A stretch of DNA of 64,000 nt from CALBPI01 sp039821605 (GTDB lineage Bacteria; Pseudomonadota; Gammaproteobacteria; Steroidobacterales; Woeseiaceae): positions 1-64,000 of the forward strand of contig JBCBNV010000003.1 in the NCBI GenBank assembly GCA_039821605.1, given 5' to 3'. A program made the translations under genes and the position numbers. Below the pieces are notes generated by a model. It made no database searches and was not told the DNA's origin. It worked only from the letters and a program-made list of their open reading frames with translations. Position 1 is the stretch's first letter, and each line of letters opens with the position of its first letter. Below are positions 24,189 to 33,825 of this stretch, piece after piece.

Positions 24189-25501
24189 GCCACCGGGCCC
24201 ACGTTGAGGCCCGCCGCGCCGGCGAGCTCGAGAAAATTGGGGAACGAGGTCGCTATCTCACGGGCCTTGCTGATGGTCACGGGCCCGGAAGCGACGCTGG
24301 CCCCTACCGCGAAGGCCATCGCGATGCGGTGGTCGCCATGGCTGTCGATGGCACCGCCCGTGGGCTGGCCGCCCTCGATGCGCACCCAGTCTTCGCCCTC
24401 GTCGACCTGGATGCCCAGCGCCCGCAGTCCCGCCACCATGACACCGATGCGGTCGCTTTCCTTGTGCCGCAGTTCGGCGAGCCCCGAAAATTCTGACACG
24501 CCGTCCGCCGATGCGGCCGCCACAAACAGGACGGGGAATTCGTCGATGGCCAACGGCACCAGGGACTCAGGAATACGCGCCCCCTTGAGCTTCCGGCCAC
24601 GCACCGTAAGGTCTGCGACGGGCTCACCACCGACCGTCTGCGGATTGCTCAGGCTTAGATCTGCACCCATAGCTTCGAGAATGTCGAGTACCCCGCGCCG
24701 CGTTGGGTTGGTGCCCACGGCTTCCAACGTCAGCTCACTGCCAGGCACGATGCTTGCGGCGACGAGGAAGAATGCAGCCGAGGACAGGTCGGCCGGCACG
24801 CGAATACCCACAGCCTCGAGCCGCTCGCAGGGCGCAATTCGAACCGTGCTCCCCTCGCGCCTGACCTCTGCACCCATGGCGCTGAGCATGCGTTCCGTGT
24901 GATCACGTGACGGTGCCGGTTCATGCAGCACTGTGGGCGACGACGCGTAGAGCCCGGCGATGAGCAACGCACTCTTGAGCTGGGCGCTCGCGATAGGCAT
25001 GTCGTAGTCGATGCCCTCCAGCGTCTCGGCCGCATGAATAACGAGCGGCGCATGCCCGTCATCACTGTCGATCCGGGCCCCCATGGCGCTCAGCGGGTTG
25101 ATCACGCGGCGCATGGGACGCGTGGACAGCGAGGCGTCGCCCACGAGCGTCGATGAGAACGGCTGCGCGGCCATAAGCCCGCACAACAGGCGCATACCCG
25201 TGCCCGAATTGCCGAGGTCGAGTGGCGCTGCGGGCGCCTCCAGCCCGCGCAGGCCACGCCCGACCACGTGCCAGTCGCCCGCACCCTCGCGCGTGATCTC
25301 AACGCCCAACGCGCGCATGGCATTGGCCGTGGCCAGGCAATCCTCGCCTTCGAGCAAACCACGGATGCGGCTCCTACCCGTTGCGATCGCCGAGAACATC
25401 AGCGAACGGTGCGAGACAGACTTGTCACCCGGGACGCGCAAGCACCCTTCCAACGGGCGCGCGACGGGACGCGAGATAATCGTTTCGGGAGTCTCGGACA
25501 T
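24185..25501 (-). CDS. aroA: 5-enolpyruvylshikimate-3-phosphate synthase
   Basis: AroA joins shikimate-3-phosphate and PEP in the aromatic pathway. I start at M-S-E-T-P-E-T-I (25501, 438 aa); a longer reading from 25546 would overlap pheA by 29 nt. Visible are L-R-V-P-G-D-K-S-V-S-H-R (S3P/PEP binding), L-D-L-G-N-S-G-T-G-M-R-L and D-E-F-P-V-L-F-V-A. In Pseudomonas aroA is fused or linked to tyrA and preceded by hisC; neither gene is present here. It lies 16 bp after pheA and overlaps cmk by 4 nt. Confidence 0.96.
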   Translation of the reverse strand: MSETPETIISRPVARPLEGCLRVPGDKSVSHRSLMFSAIATGRSRIRGLLEGEDCLATANAMRALGVEITREGAGDWHVVGRGLRGLEAPAAPLDLGNSGTGMRLLCGLMAAQPFSSTLVGDASLSTRPMRRVINPLSAMGARIDSDDGHAPLVIHAAETLEGIDYDMPIASAQLKSALLIAGLYASSPTVLHEPAPSRDHTERMLSAMGAEVRREGSTVRIAPCERLEAVGIRVPADLSSAAFFLVAASIVPGSELTLEAVGTNPTRRGVLDILEAMGADLSLSNPQTVGGEPVADLTVRGRKLKGARIPESLVPLAIDEFPVLFVAAASADGVSEFSGLAELRHKESDRIGVMVAGLRALGIQVDEGEDWVRIEGGQPTGGAIDSHGDHRIAMAFAVGASVASGPVTISKAREIATSFPNFLELAGAAGLNVGPVA

Positions 25502-25517
25502 GATGACGAGCTGGCTG

Positions 25518-26621
25518 TCAGAGCACGGCGCGGGGATAGGCGCCAATGACGCGGAACAGCGTCGCGCGTGTCTCGAGCGCCCCGATGGCCGCCTTCATCC
25601 CGGCATCATCGGGGTGACCGTCCACGTCGATAAAGAACACGTAGTCCCAGACGCCGCGTCGCGACGGCCTCGATTCGATGCGGGTCATGTTGACCCCGTG
25701 ATCGGCGAGCGGCAGTAGCAGCTGGTAGAGCGCGCCAGAGCCGTCGGCCTGTGCCGCGGAGATCAAGAGCGCCGTCTTGTCATCACCGCTGGCCGGCAAC
25801 AGGGCCTTGCCCAGTACGAGAAAGCGCGTCGTGTTGTCGGCGCGGTCCTCGATGTTGTCGACGAGAATCTTGAGCCCGTAGACGTCGGCTGCCGACTGGC
25901 CGCCGATGGCCACGGTGCCGCGTTCATCGCGAGCACGGCGCGCGCCTTCGGCGTTGCTGCTGACGCCGATGAGCTCTGCGCCGGGCAGATACTCGCGCAG
26001 CCAGCCGCGGCACTGCGCGAGCGACTGCTGGTGCGCGCAGACGCGCTCCACCGTGTCGAGCGTGTCCTGCTCGCTGCCCATGAGGTGTTGCTCGATACGC
26101 AACTCGATCTCGCCACAGATCTTGAGCGGCGAGGTGATGAACATATCAAGCGTGTGGTTGACAGTCCCTTCGGTCGAGTTTTCGATGGGCACAACACCGA
26201 AATCGGCATTGCCTGACTCCACCTCCTGGAATACCTCGTCGATCGTCGCGAACGGCAGATCACGGATCGAATGCCCGAAATGCTTGAGTGCCGCCGATTG
26301 CGTGAAGGTGCCCGCTGGACCCAGATAACCGATCTTGAGCGGCTCCTGCTGCGCGAGGCAGGCCGACATGATTTCGCGGAACAGCCGCACCATTTCCTCG
26401 TCGCGCAGCGGCCCCGCGTCATTGCGGCTCACAACGCCGCGAAGCACCTCGGCCTCGCGGTCGGCGCGATAGAAGCTCGCGTTGTCTTCGGCCCCGCGCT
26501 TGGCGATGCCTACGGTCTGTGCGAGCTTGGCGCGCGCGCTGATGAGACGCTGCAGCTCCGAGTCGATGCGGTCGATCTCGGCGCGGACGTCGTTAAGGTT
26601 GTGCTTGGGTTCGTCGGTCAC
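25518..26621 (-). CDS. pheA: Bifunctional chorismate mutase / prephenate dehydratase
   Basis: PheA (P-protein), 367 residues, converts chorismate to phenylpyruvate. The N-terminal chorismate mutase (about 8-95) shows R-A-E-I-D-R-I-D-S-E-L. The prephenate dehydratase domain starts at I-G-Y-L-G-P-A-G-T-F-T and includes T-T-R-F-L-V-L-G. The C-terminal ACT domain (about 283-365) carries the phenylalanine-binding E-S-R-P-S-R-R-G motif, so feedback inhibition is expected. It lies 61 bp downstream of serA and 16 bp upstream of aroA. Confidence 0.96.
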   Translation of the reverse strand: MTDEPKHNLNDVRAEIDRIDSELQRLISARAKLAQTVGIAKRGAEDNASFYRADREAEVLRGVVSRNDAGPLRDEEMVRLFREIMSACLAQQEPLKIGYLGPAGTFTQSAALKHFGHSIRDLPFATIDEVFQEVESGNADFGVVPIENSTEGTVNHTLDMFITSPLKICGEIELRIEQHLMGSEQDTLDTVERVCAHQQSLAQCRGWLREYLPGAELIGVSSNAEGARRARDERGTVAIGGQSAADVYGLKILVDNIEDRADNTTRFLVLGKALLPASGDDKTALLISAAQADGSGALYQLLLPLADHGVNMTRIESRPSRRGVWDYVFFIDVDGHPDDAGMKAAIGALETRATLFRVIGAYPRAVL

Positions 26622-26682
26622 AGGGCTGTCTGCTTGGGTTTTGCGCCAGTGTGCGGCGCACCACCGCCCGAATCAACAGCGC

Positions 26683-27855
26683 TTACTGCCCGGGCACCCG
26701 TACGCTAAGGACCCCTTCCACGCCCGCGATCGCAGCCAGCGTCGCCTCATCCGCGGCACCGTCGAGGTCGACGATAGTGTAAGCAAGGTCACCGCGCGAC
26801 TTGTTGAGCAGGTCCGCAATGTTGAGGCCCGCATCGGCGAGCAGGGTCGAGACCTGACCGACCATGTTCGGCACATTGCGATTCGCGATCGTGATCCGGA
26901 ACGTGTCGGGCACGCGAGGCATCTTGGCCTCCGGGAAATTGACCGAATGGCGGATGTTGCCGTTCTCGAGGTAGTCGCGAACCGTATCCGCGACCATCAC
27001 GGCGCAGTTTTCCTCAGCTTCAGCCGTCGACGCGCCCAGGTGCGGCAGCGCGACAATCCGCTCGTGGCCGATGGTGGTGCGATTCGGAAAGTCCGTGATG
27101 TAGGCGCCGAGCTGGTCGTTGTCGAGTGCTGCGACCACGGCGGCGTCGTCGACGATCCCGCCACGGGCCAGGTTGCAGACCACGGCGTGCTCGGGCAGCA
27201 AAGCGAGACGCTCGGCGTCGAGCAGCCCGCGCGTGGCGTCATTGAGAGGGACGTGAACCGTCAGCATGTCCACCTGACCCAGCAGGTGTTCGATACTCGT
27301 GGCCTCGTCCACTCCGGCGGACAGCTGCCAGGCGCGGCGCACCGTCATGTGCGGGTCGTAGCCCATGACCTCCATGCCCAGCGCGAGTGCTGCGTTGCAG
27401 ACCTCGACGCCAATCGCGCCCAGACCGATGACACCCAGGCGGCGGCCCGGCAGCTCACGCCCTGCGTAGCGCTTCTTGCCAGCCTCCACGGCCTTGCTGA
27501 TTTCCGCGTCCGTACCTTCGAGCCCGTCGACATAGGTCAGCGCGGACTTGATGTTGCGCGAGGCCACAAAGAGGCTTGCGAGCACGAGCTCCTTGACCGC
27601 GTTGGCGTTGGCACCCGGCGCGTTGAACACGGGTACGCCCCGCCCGCTCATGGACTCGATCGGGATGTTGTTGGTGCCCGCACCGGCGCGGCCAATGGCT
27701 CGCACGGTATCGGGGATGTCCATCTCGTGCATGTTGGCCGAGCGAACGAGCACCGCATCCGGGTGGCCGATTTCCGAGGCCACCTCGTAGCCGTCACGCG
27801 GCAACCGGCGCAGGCCCTTGACCGAAATGTTGTTCAGGGTCTGGATCTTGTACAT
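26683..27855 (-). CDS. serA: D-3-phosphoglycerate dehydrogenase (short form with ACT domain)
   Basis: SerA oxidises 3-phosphoglycerate in serine synthesis. The start M-Y-K-I-Q-T-L-N at 27855 gives 390 residues; an in-frame extension to 28194 overlaps serC and looks spurious. The NAD fold has G-L-G-A-I-G-V-E-V, the catalytic R-G-G-I-V-D-D block and a H-L-G-A-S-T substrate loop. A C-terminal ACT domain (about 315-390) suggests serine control. It follows serC by 11 bp. Enzymes of this type also reduce 2-oxoglutarate to D-2-hydroxyglutarate, which could concern the FAD oxidase at 6201. Confidence 0.94.
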   Translation of the reverse strand: MYKIQTLNNISVKGLRRLPRDGYEVASEIGHPDAVLVRSANMHEMDIPDTVRAIGRAGAGTNNIPIESMSGRGVPVFNAPGANANAVKELVLASLFVASRNIKSALTYVDGLEGTDAEISKAVEAGKKRYAGRELPGRRLGVIGLGAIGVEVCNAALALGMEVMGYDPHMTVRRAWQLSAGVDEATSIEHLLGQVDMLTVHVPLNDATRGLLDAERLALLPEHAVVCNLARGGIVDDAAVVAALDNDQLGAYITDFPNRTTIGHERIVALPHLGASTAEAEENCAVMVADTVRDYLENGNIRHSVNFPEAKMPRVPDTFRITIANRNVPNMVGQVSTLLADAGLNIADLLNKSRGDLAYTIVDLDGAADEATLAAIAGVEGVLSVRVPGQ

Positions 27856-27866
27856 GGGGGATACCG

Positions 27867-28952
27867 TCAACCGTAGCGTTTTTCGAAGTCGTGCATGAAG
27901 GCGACGAGTGCGTCGACACCGTCCTGCGGCATGGCGTTGTAGATGCTCGCACGCATGCCACCCACTGAGCGGTGGCCCTTGAGCGTGGCCAGGCCGGCTG
28001 CGGCGGCTTCCGCGAGGAACGTGGCATCGAGGTTGGCGTCGGCCAGAGTGAACGGGACGTTCATACGAGAGCGCGCACGCGGCGCCACCGGGCACTGATA
28101 AAAGTCCGACCCATCGATGGCGCCGTACAACGTTTCGGCCTTGCGCTGGTTGCGCTGCGCCATGGCGTCGAGGCCGCCCTGCTCGATAAGCCATTCAAAG
28201 ACGAGCCCCGCCATGTACCAGCCGTAAGTCGGCGGTGTGTTGCTCATCGAGCCCGCATCGGCATGCGCCTTGTAACTCAGCATCGTCGGCACGTCCGCTC
28301 GGCGCGCCTCGAGCAGGTCGCGACGCATGATGACGATGGTCAGACCCGCGGGACCGATGTTCTTCTGGGCGCCCGCGTAAATGAGGCCGAAGCGGTTCAC
28401 CTCGACGGGCCGCGACAAAATAGTGGAGGAGTAGTCCGCCACCAGGGGGCCCGTGGCCACGTCGTCGGGAATCTCGTGGAATTCGACGCCGCCGATGGTC
28501 TCGTTGGGCGTGTAGTGCAGGAAGGCCGCGTTGTCACTGACTTGCCAACTGTCTCGCTCCGGGATGTCGGTGTAGTTAGAGTCGGCAGCATCGGCCGCGA
28601 CATTGACGTTGGCGAAGCGCGCCGCTTCCTTCACGGCCTTCTTGCCCCAGCTGCCCGTGACCACGTAGTCGACGGTGTCACCGGGCGCGGCCAGGTTCAG
28701 CACGGACATCGCAAATTGAAGCGTTGCGCCGCCCTGCAGGAACAGCACAGCGTAGTCGTCGGAAATGCCCAGCAGCGCGCGCAGATCAGCCTCGGCCTTC
28801 TCCGCGATAGACACGAATGCCTTGCCTCGGTGGCTCATTTCCATGACGGACATGCCCGTGCCCTGCCAGTCGAGCAGCTCGGATTGCGCCTTCTTGAGCA
28901 CAGCCTCGGGCAGCGCCGCGGGACCGGCGCTGAAATTGTAGATGCGACCCAT
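27867..28952 (-). CDS. serC: Phosphoserine aminotransferase
   Basis: SerC, 361 residues, transaminates 3-phosphohydroxypyruvate with glutamate, and also acts in pyridoxal phosphate synthesis. It starts I-Y-N-F-S-A-G-P-A-A-L-P, has the W-Q-G-T-G-M-S-V-M-E-M-S-H-R block, and the PLP lysine lies in Y-A-G-A-Q-K-N-I-G-P-A-G. A R-A-S-I-Y-N-A-M motif is near the C-terminus. Its ATG overlaps the gyrA stop by 1 nt (TGATG) and serA follows 11 bp later, so gyrA-serC-serA-pheA-aroA are likely co-transcribed. Confidence 0.97.
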   Translation of the reverse strand: MGRIYNFSAGPAALPEAVLKKAQSELLDWQGTGMSVMEMSHRGKAFVSIAEKAEADLRALLGISDDYAVLFLQGGATLQFAMSVLNLAAPGDTVDYVVTGSWGKKAVKEAARFANVNVAADAADSNYTDIPERDSWQVSDNAAFLHYTPNETIGGVEFHEIPDDVATGPLVADYSSTILSRPVEVNRFGLIYAGAQKNIGPAGLTIVIMRRDLLEARRADVPTMLSYKAHADAGSMSNTPPTYGWYMAGLVFEWLIEQGGLDAMAQRNQRKAETLYGAIDGSDFYQCPVAPRARSRMNVPFTLADANLDATFLAEAAAAGLATLKGHRSVGGMRASIYNAMPQDGVDALVAFMHDFEKRYG

Positions 28953-31501
28953 CAGTCGTCTTCCTCGATAGCCTCGATACGCGCCAGCCCACTGAGGCTG
29001 TCGCCGTCGTCCAGGCGAATGAGCCGGACACCCTGAGTATTGCGCCCCATTGATGACACTTCGGCGACAGGTGTACGCACGAGCGTGCCGGCGTGGCTGA
29101 TGAGCATGATCTCGTCCTCATCGCGCACCTGCAGTGCACCGATGCAGCGGCCGTTGCGGTCGCTGGTCTGGATCGCGATGAGCCCCTGCCCGCCACGGCC
29201 CTGGGCGCTGAACTCGTCGACCTCGGTGCGCTTGCCGTAGCCGTGCTCGGTGGCGACCAGTACGGCGCCGTCTCGAATGACAACCATGGCGATGACATTC
29301 TGGTCGGCCGCGACGCGAATGCCTCGAACGCCGGCGGCACCGCGGCCCATTTCACGGACATCGCTGCCCTGGAAGCGGATCGCCTTGCCTGAGTCGGCAA
29401 AGAGCATGATCTGTTCGTCGTCGCCCACGATCTCGACGTCGACGAGCGCATCGCCGTCGCGAATGTCGATGGCGATGATGCCGCTGGCACGAGGACGCGA
29501 GTAGGCTTCGAGTGCGGTCTTCTTGACCTGACCGCGACGCGTCGCGAAGAACACGTAGCGGTCGGCGGGGAAGTCACGCGTCGGCACGACGGCGTTGATG
29601 CGCTCATCCGGCTCCAGCGGCAGCAGGTTCACGATCGGCTTGCCTCGTGAACCGCGCCCGGCCTGCGGCAACTGGTACACCTTGAGCCAATACACCTTGC
29701 CGTGGCTCGAGAAGCACAACAGCGTGTCGTGGGTATTGGCGACGAACAGTGTGTCGATGAAGTCTTCGTCCTTCATCCGCGTCGCCGCGCGCCCGCGACC
29801 ACCGCGCCGCTGCGCCTGATAGGTGTCGAGCGTCTGCGCCTTGGCGTAACCCGCGTGCGACAACGTGACGACCACGTCCTCCTCGGGGATCAGATCCTCA
29901 ATACTCAGGTCCGAGTGATCGGCAACGATATCCGTGCGGCGCGGATCGGCGTATTGCTCGCGTACATCGGCAAGCTCCTCGCGAATGACCTCGAGCAGGC
30001 GATCCGGGTCCGCAAGAATATGAGAAAGCTCTTTAATTTTGCCAAGTATCTCTTCGTATTCCTTGACAATTTTATCCTGCTCAAGACCTGTCAGTCGGTG
30101 CAGACGCAGGTCGAGAATGGCCTGGGCCTGGGTTTCCGACAGGCGATAGCGGGCGCCGTCACCGTCGCCGCGCAAACCAAACGCTTCATCGAGTGCGTCA
30201 GGACGCGTGTCGATGCTGCCCGCGCGCCTGAGCATGTCGGTAACCTGCCCCGGCGCCCAGTCGCGTGCCGCAAGGCGGACCCGAGCCTCGGCCGGCGACG
30301 GTGAGCCCTTGATGAGCTCGATCACTTCATCAATGTTCGCAAGTGCAACGGTTTGACCTTCGAGCACGTGGGCACGGTCGCGCGCCTTGCCCAGGTCGAA
30401 AATTGTGCGGCGGGTGACCACTTCACGTCGGTGCGACACGAACGCATCGAGCACCTCGTGCAGCGTCATCAGCTTGGGCTGCCCGTTGGCGAGCGCGACC
30501 ATGTTGATGCCGAACACGCTCTGCAAGGGCGTCTGCTTGAAGAGGTTATTGAGCACGACGTCACTGACTTCGCCGCGCTTGAGCTCGATGACGACGCGCA
30601 TGCCGTCCTTGTCGGACTCGTCACGCAGGCCGGAAATGCCGTCGAGCTTCTTCTCGCGCACCAGCTCGGCGATCTTCTCGATCAACCGTGCCTTGTTGAC
30701 CTGATAAGGCAGCTCCGTGATGACAATGGCTTCACGGGATTTACCGTCGATTTCCTCGACGTGCGTGCGCCCGCGGATGTAGACGCGACCGCGGCCCGTC
30801 TTGTAGGCCGAGTAAATGCCAGCGGCGCCATTGATGATGCCCGCCGTTGGGAAATCCGGGCCCGGTAGGTGCTCCATGAGCCCGGGCACGTCGATGTCGG
30901 GGTCGTCGATGAGCGCCAGAACCGCGTCGATCACCTCACCCAGATTGTGCGGTGGGATGTTGGTAGCCATCCCGACCGCGATGCCAGCGCTGCCGTTGAC
31001 GAGAAGATTCGGTACCCGCGTTGGCAAGACGGAGGGCTCGGACTCGGAGCCGTCGTAGTTTTCGACGAAGTCGACCGTTTGCTTGTCGATGTCGGCCAGC
31101 AGCTCGCGCGTGATCTTGGCCATGCGCACTTCGGTGTAGCGCATGGCCGCCGCGGCGTCGCCGTCGACAGAGCCGAAGTTGCCCTGCCCGTCGATGAGCA
31201 TGTAGCGCATCGAAAACGGCTGCGCCATGCGTACGATCGTGTCGTAGACCGCCGAATCGCCGTGCGGGTGGTACTTGCCGATCACGTCGCCGACGACGCG
31301 TGCTGACTTCTTGTAGGGCTTGTTGAACTCGTTGCCCAATTCCCGCATGGCGTAGAGCACGCGGCGGTGGACGGGCTTGAGTCCATCGCGCACGTCGGGC
31401 AAGGCGCGCCCGACAATGACGCTCATGGCGTAGTCGAGATACGACTGGCGCATCTCGTCTTCGATGGTGACTGAGAGCAGTTCCTGGGCGATATCGGACA
31501 T
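28952..31501 (-). CDS. gyrA: DNA gyrase subunit A
   Basis: GyrA, 849 residues, cuts and reseals DNA in the gyrase tetramer. The catalytic tyrosine is in A-A-M-R-Y-T-E. The quinolone-pocket residues S83 and D87 (G-D-S-A-V-Y-D) keep the numbering and identity of wild-type E. coli. The C-terminal half contains beta-pinwheel repeats, with the GyrA box Q-x-R-G-G-R-G (Q-R-R-G-G-R-G-R) around residue 560. It is the first gene of the minus-strand run toward aroA and is divergent from mtaD across a 267-bp region. Confidence 0.97.
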   Translation of the reverse strand: MSDIAQELLSVTIEDEMRQSYLDYAMSVIVGRALPDVRDGLKPVHRRVLYAMRELGNEFNKPYKKSARVVGDVIGKYHPHGDSAVYDTIVRMAQPFSMRYMLIDGQGNFGSVDGDAAAAMRYTEVRMAKITRELLADIDKQTVDFVENYDGSESEPSVLPTRVPNLLVNGSAGIAVGMATNIPPHNLGEVIDAVLALIDDPDIDVPGLMEHLPGPDFPTAGIINGAAGIYSAYKTGRGRVYIRGRTHVEEIDGKSREAIVITELPYQVNKARLIEKIAELVREKKLDGISGLRDESDKDGMRVVIELKRGEVSDVVLNNLFKQTPLQSVFGINMVALANGQPKLMTLHEVLDAFVSHRREVVTRRTIFDLGKARDRAHVLEGQTVALANIDEVIELIKGSPSPAEARVRLAARDWAPGQVTDMLRRAGSIDTRPDALDEAFGLRGDGDGARYRLSETQAQAILDLRLHRLTGLEQDKIVKEYEEILGKIKELSHILADPDRLLEVIREELADVREQYADPRRTDIVADHSDLSIEDLIPEEDVVVTLSHAGYAKAQTLDTYQAQRRGGRGRAATRMKDEDFIDTLFVANTHDTLLCFSSHGKVYWLKVYQLPQAGRGSRGKPIVNLLPLEPDERINAVVPTRDFPADRYVFFATRRGQVKKTALEAYSRPRASGIIAIDIRDGDALVDVEIVGDDEQIMLFADSGKAIRFQGSDVREMGRGAAGVRGIRVAADQNVIAMVVIRDGAVLVATEHGYGKRTEVDEFSAQGRGGQGLIAIQTSDRNGRCIGALQVRDEDEIMLISHAGTLVRTPVAEVSSMGRNTQGVRLIRLDDGDSLSGLARIEAIEEDD

Positions 31502-31768
31502 AGAAATTCAGGTCGCCTGGCCGGTCGTGCACGAGGCCTGAGCCCAGCCACGACGGGGGTGCGCGGCCCGCCTGAAACGGGTCACGAAGAGGCGTTGTCG
31601 ATCAGTGGTTAAATTATTAGCTTTTTCAGGCGCTTATGTTGTTATTGGAGAACGCGGCGAGGCCACGTCGCCATCCGCTAGCGGGTCCCTCCAAACGCCT
31701 GAAATTATAGCACAATTTCGGCCGTCTTCGGGGGGTGGGAATCGGCGCCAACCCGGTATACTCGCGCC
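31502..31768. promoter_or_regulatory. gyrA-mtaD divergent intergenic region
   Basis: A 267-bp region with no gene. On the minus strand AATAAT (31618-31613) could be a gyrA -10 but lacks a clear -35. On the plus strand TATACT (31757-31762) ends 6 nt before the mtaD ATG. A pair of inverted octamers, TTCAGGCG near 31625 and CGCCTGAA near 31698, flank the centre and may form an operator or cruciform. Confidence 0.4.
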
Positions 31769-33094
31769 ATGCAAACTTGTGACCTGATACTGGCCGCGCG
31801 CTGGGTCGCGCCGGTCGACGGGCGACGGCGTCTGATCGAAAACGGCGCCGTTGCCATCGACGGTGGACGAATCGCTGCGGTGGACACCCAAGACGCCATT
31901 TCGGCCCGGTGGGAGGCGCGCAAGCGCGTGGATCGACCCGACGCCCTGCTCACCCCGGGCTTCATCAATGCCCACACCCACGCCGCCATGGCACTGTTTC
32001 GCGGCATCGCCGACGACCTGCCGCTCGACACCTGGCTCAACCAGCACATCTGGCCGCTTGAGGCCCAACACGTCACACCCGATTTTGTCCGCGACGGCAC
32101 CCGATTGGCCATGGCCGAGATGCTGCGTGGCGGCATCACCTGCTTCAACGACATGTATTTCTTCCCGGACGTCGTCGCCGAAGCCGTCATCGAGGCCCGC
32201 ATGAGGGCGTCTATTGGGCTCATCGTTATCGACTTTGCCACCGTTTGGGCCGACGATCCCGACGGCTACCTTAAGAAGGCCGTTGCCGTCTACGACAGCC
32301 ACGCGCGACATCCTCTCGTGAGCTTCCAGTTTGCGCCGCACTCGCCTTACGCGGTCAGCGAGGAGACGCTGGAACGCGTTCGCGTGCAGGCAGACCAGCT
32401 CGACATCGGCGTGCACACGCACCTGCACGAGACAGGGGCCGAGGTCGCCAATCACGTCGCTGAGCGCGACGAACGGCCATTCTCGCAACTCGACCGCCAG
32501 GGGTTCGTCAATCAGACCTTGCTGGCCGCCCACATGGTCCACATCGACGAGGATGAGATCGCGCGTGCAGGAGCTTCCGGAATGAGTGTCGTGCACTGCC
32601 CGGAGTCGAACCTCAAGCTCGCCAGTGGCATGGCACCCGTAACGGCGCTCATTGAAGCGGGCGTCAACGTAGCACTCGGTACCGACGGCGCTGCCAGCAA
32701 CAACGATCTGAGCCTGCTCGGCGAGATGCGCACGGCGGCGCTCCTGGCCAAAGCCCAGTCGGGCAACGCGCGCAGCCTGCCTGCCGAGACCGTGCTCGAG
32801 ATGGCAACGATCAATGGCGCCCGCGCGCTTGGCATCGAAGCAGACACGGGTTCCCTGGAGCCCGGCAAATGGGCCGACCTGACTTGTATCGCGCTCGATC
32901 GGCCACATACCACGCCCTGCCCCGATCCGTTGTCGACACTGGTGTACGCGGCTGGCAATGGCGACGTCTCGGACGTCTGGGTCGCCGGGCGGGCGGTGCT
33001 CGAACAACGTAAACTAGTGACCATAGATGAGGACGCGGTTCTGGCGCGCGCCCGCGATTGGGCGGTGCGTTTCGGGACCCAAAATACGGCATGA
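31769..33094 (+). CDS. mtaD: 5-methylthioadenosine / S-adenosylhomocysteine deaminase family amidohydrolase
   Basis: A 441-residue TRZ/ATZ-family metal-dependent deaminase. The metal site N-A-H-T-H-A-A-M-A-L-F-R-G and the later H-L-H-E-T, H-M-V-H and G-T-D-G-A-A-S-N-N-D-L motifs are intact. In Pseudomonas the homologue next to ubiG deaminates methylthioadenosine. The gene starts a plus-strand chain whose members all overlap: its TGA overlaps the ubiG ATG by 4 nt. No Shine-Dalgarno is seen, and a TATACT element ends 6 nt before the ATG, so the mRNA may be leaderless. Confidence 0.9.
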   Translation: MQTCDLILAARWVAPVDGRRRLIENGAVAIDGGRIAAVDTQDAISARWEARKRVDRPDALLTPGFINAHTHAAMALFRGIADDLPLDTWLNQHIWPLEAQHVTPDFVRDGTRLAMAEMLRGGITCFNDMYFFPDVVAEAVIEARMRASIGLIVIDFATVWADDPDGYLKKAVAVYDSHARHPLVSFQFAPHSPYAVSEETLERVRVQADQLDIGVHTHLHETGAEVANHVAERDERPFSQLDRQGFVNQTLLAAHMVHIDEDEIARAGASGMSVVHCPESNLKLASGMAPVTALIEAGVNVALGTDGAASNNDLSLLGEMRTAALLAKAQSGNARSLPAETVLEMATINGARALGIEADTGSLEPGKWADLTCIALDRPHTTPCPDPLSTLVYAAGNGDVSDVWVAGRAVLEQRKLVTIDEDAVLARARDWAVRFGTQNTA

Positions 33095-33825
33095 GTGATA
33101 CCAATCAGGCCCAACGCGCGAACAATGTCGACGCGGCCGAAATCGCCCGCTTCGATGCCGCGGCGTCACGTTGGTGGGACCCCGATGGTGAATTCGGCGC
33201 CCTGCACCGCATCAACCCGCTGCGCGCCGACTATGTCGCCGAACGTGTTGCGCTCGACGGTGCCGCTCTTATTGATATCGGCTGCGGTGGGGGCCTGTTT
33301 GCCGAGGCGATGGCGACACGTGGCGCCCGGGTAACCGCCATCGACATGTCGCGCACAGCGATCGAAGTCGCAAAGCTGCACCTGCACGAGAGCGGCCACG
33401 ACATTGATTACCGCGAGTCGACGGCCGAAGCGATCGCTGATGACGCCGCAGGTCAGTTCGACGTCGTGACGTGCCTCGAGATGCTCGAACACGTGCCCTC
33501 GCCGGCTTCCGTGGTCGAGGCAGCGGCCCGCCTTGTGCGCCCCGGCGGCGACGTGGTGTTCTCGACGATCAATCGAACGGCCAAGGCTTTCGCACTCGCC
33601 ATCGTTGGCGCCGAGTACGTGCTGAACTGGGTGCCTCGCGGTACGCACGAGTTCTCTAAGTTCATCAAACCCAGCGAACTCGACGGCGCCGCCCGGCGCG
33701 CCGGGCTTGAGATCGTCTCTCTGGCGGGGCTCGAGTACGACCCGTTGTCGGACCGGTTCCGGCTTGGCAGCAGCGTCGACGTGAATTACTTCGCCCACTA
33801 CCGTCGGCCGGCCAGCGATTCGTGA
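33091..33825 (+). CDS. ubiG: Ubiquinone biosynthesis O-methyltransferase
   Basis: UbiG performs both O-methylations of ubiquinone synthesis. From the ATG at 33091 (ATGA overlap with mtaD) it is 244 residues. It shows the UbiG N-terminus N-N-V-D-A-A-E-I-A-R-F-D, then S-R-W-W-D-P-D-G-E-F, and the SAM motif I-D-I-G-C-G-G-G. The membrane-associating region K-A-F-A-L-A-I-V-G-A-E-Y follows. An in-frame start at 33058 lies inside mtaD and is unlikely. The stop overlaps gph by 4 nt. Confidence 0.96.
   Translation: MSDTNQAQRANNVDAAEIARFDAAASRWWDPDGEFGALHRINPLRADYVAERVALDGAALIDIGCGGGLFAEAMATRGARVTAIDMSRTAIEVAKLHLHESGHDIDYRESTAEAIADDAAGQFDVVTCLEMLEHVPSPASVVEAAARLVRPGGDVVFSTINRTAKAFALAIVGAEYVLNWVPRGTHEFSKFIKPSELDGAARRAGLEIVSLAGLEYDPLSDRFRLGSSVDVNYFAHYRRPASDS

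Noticed and set aside
31634..33007. 457-codon minus-strand open frame
   Set aside because: Antisense to mtaD, whose metal-binding motifs are complete.
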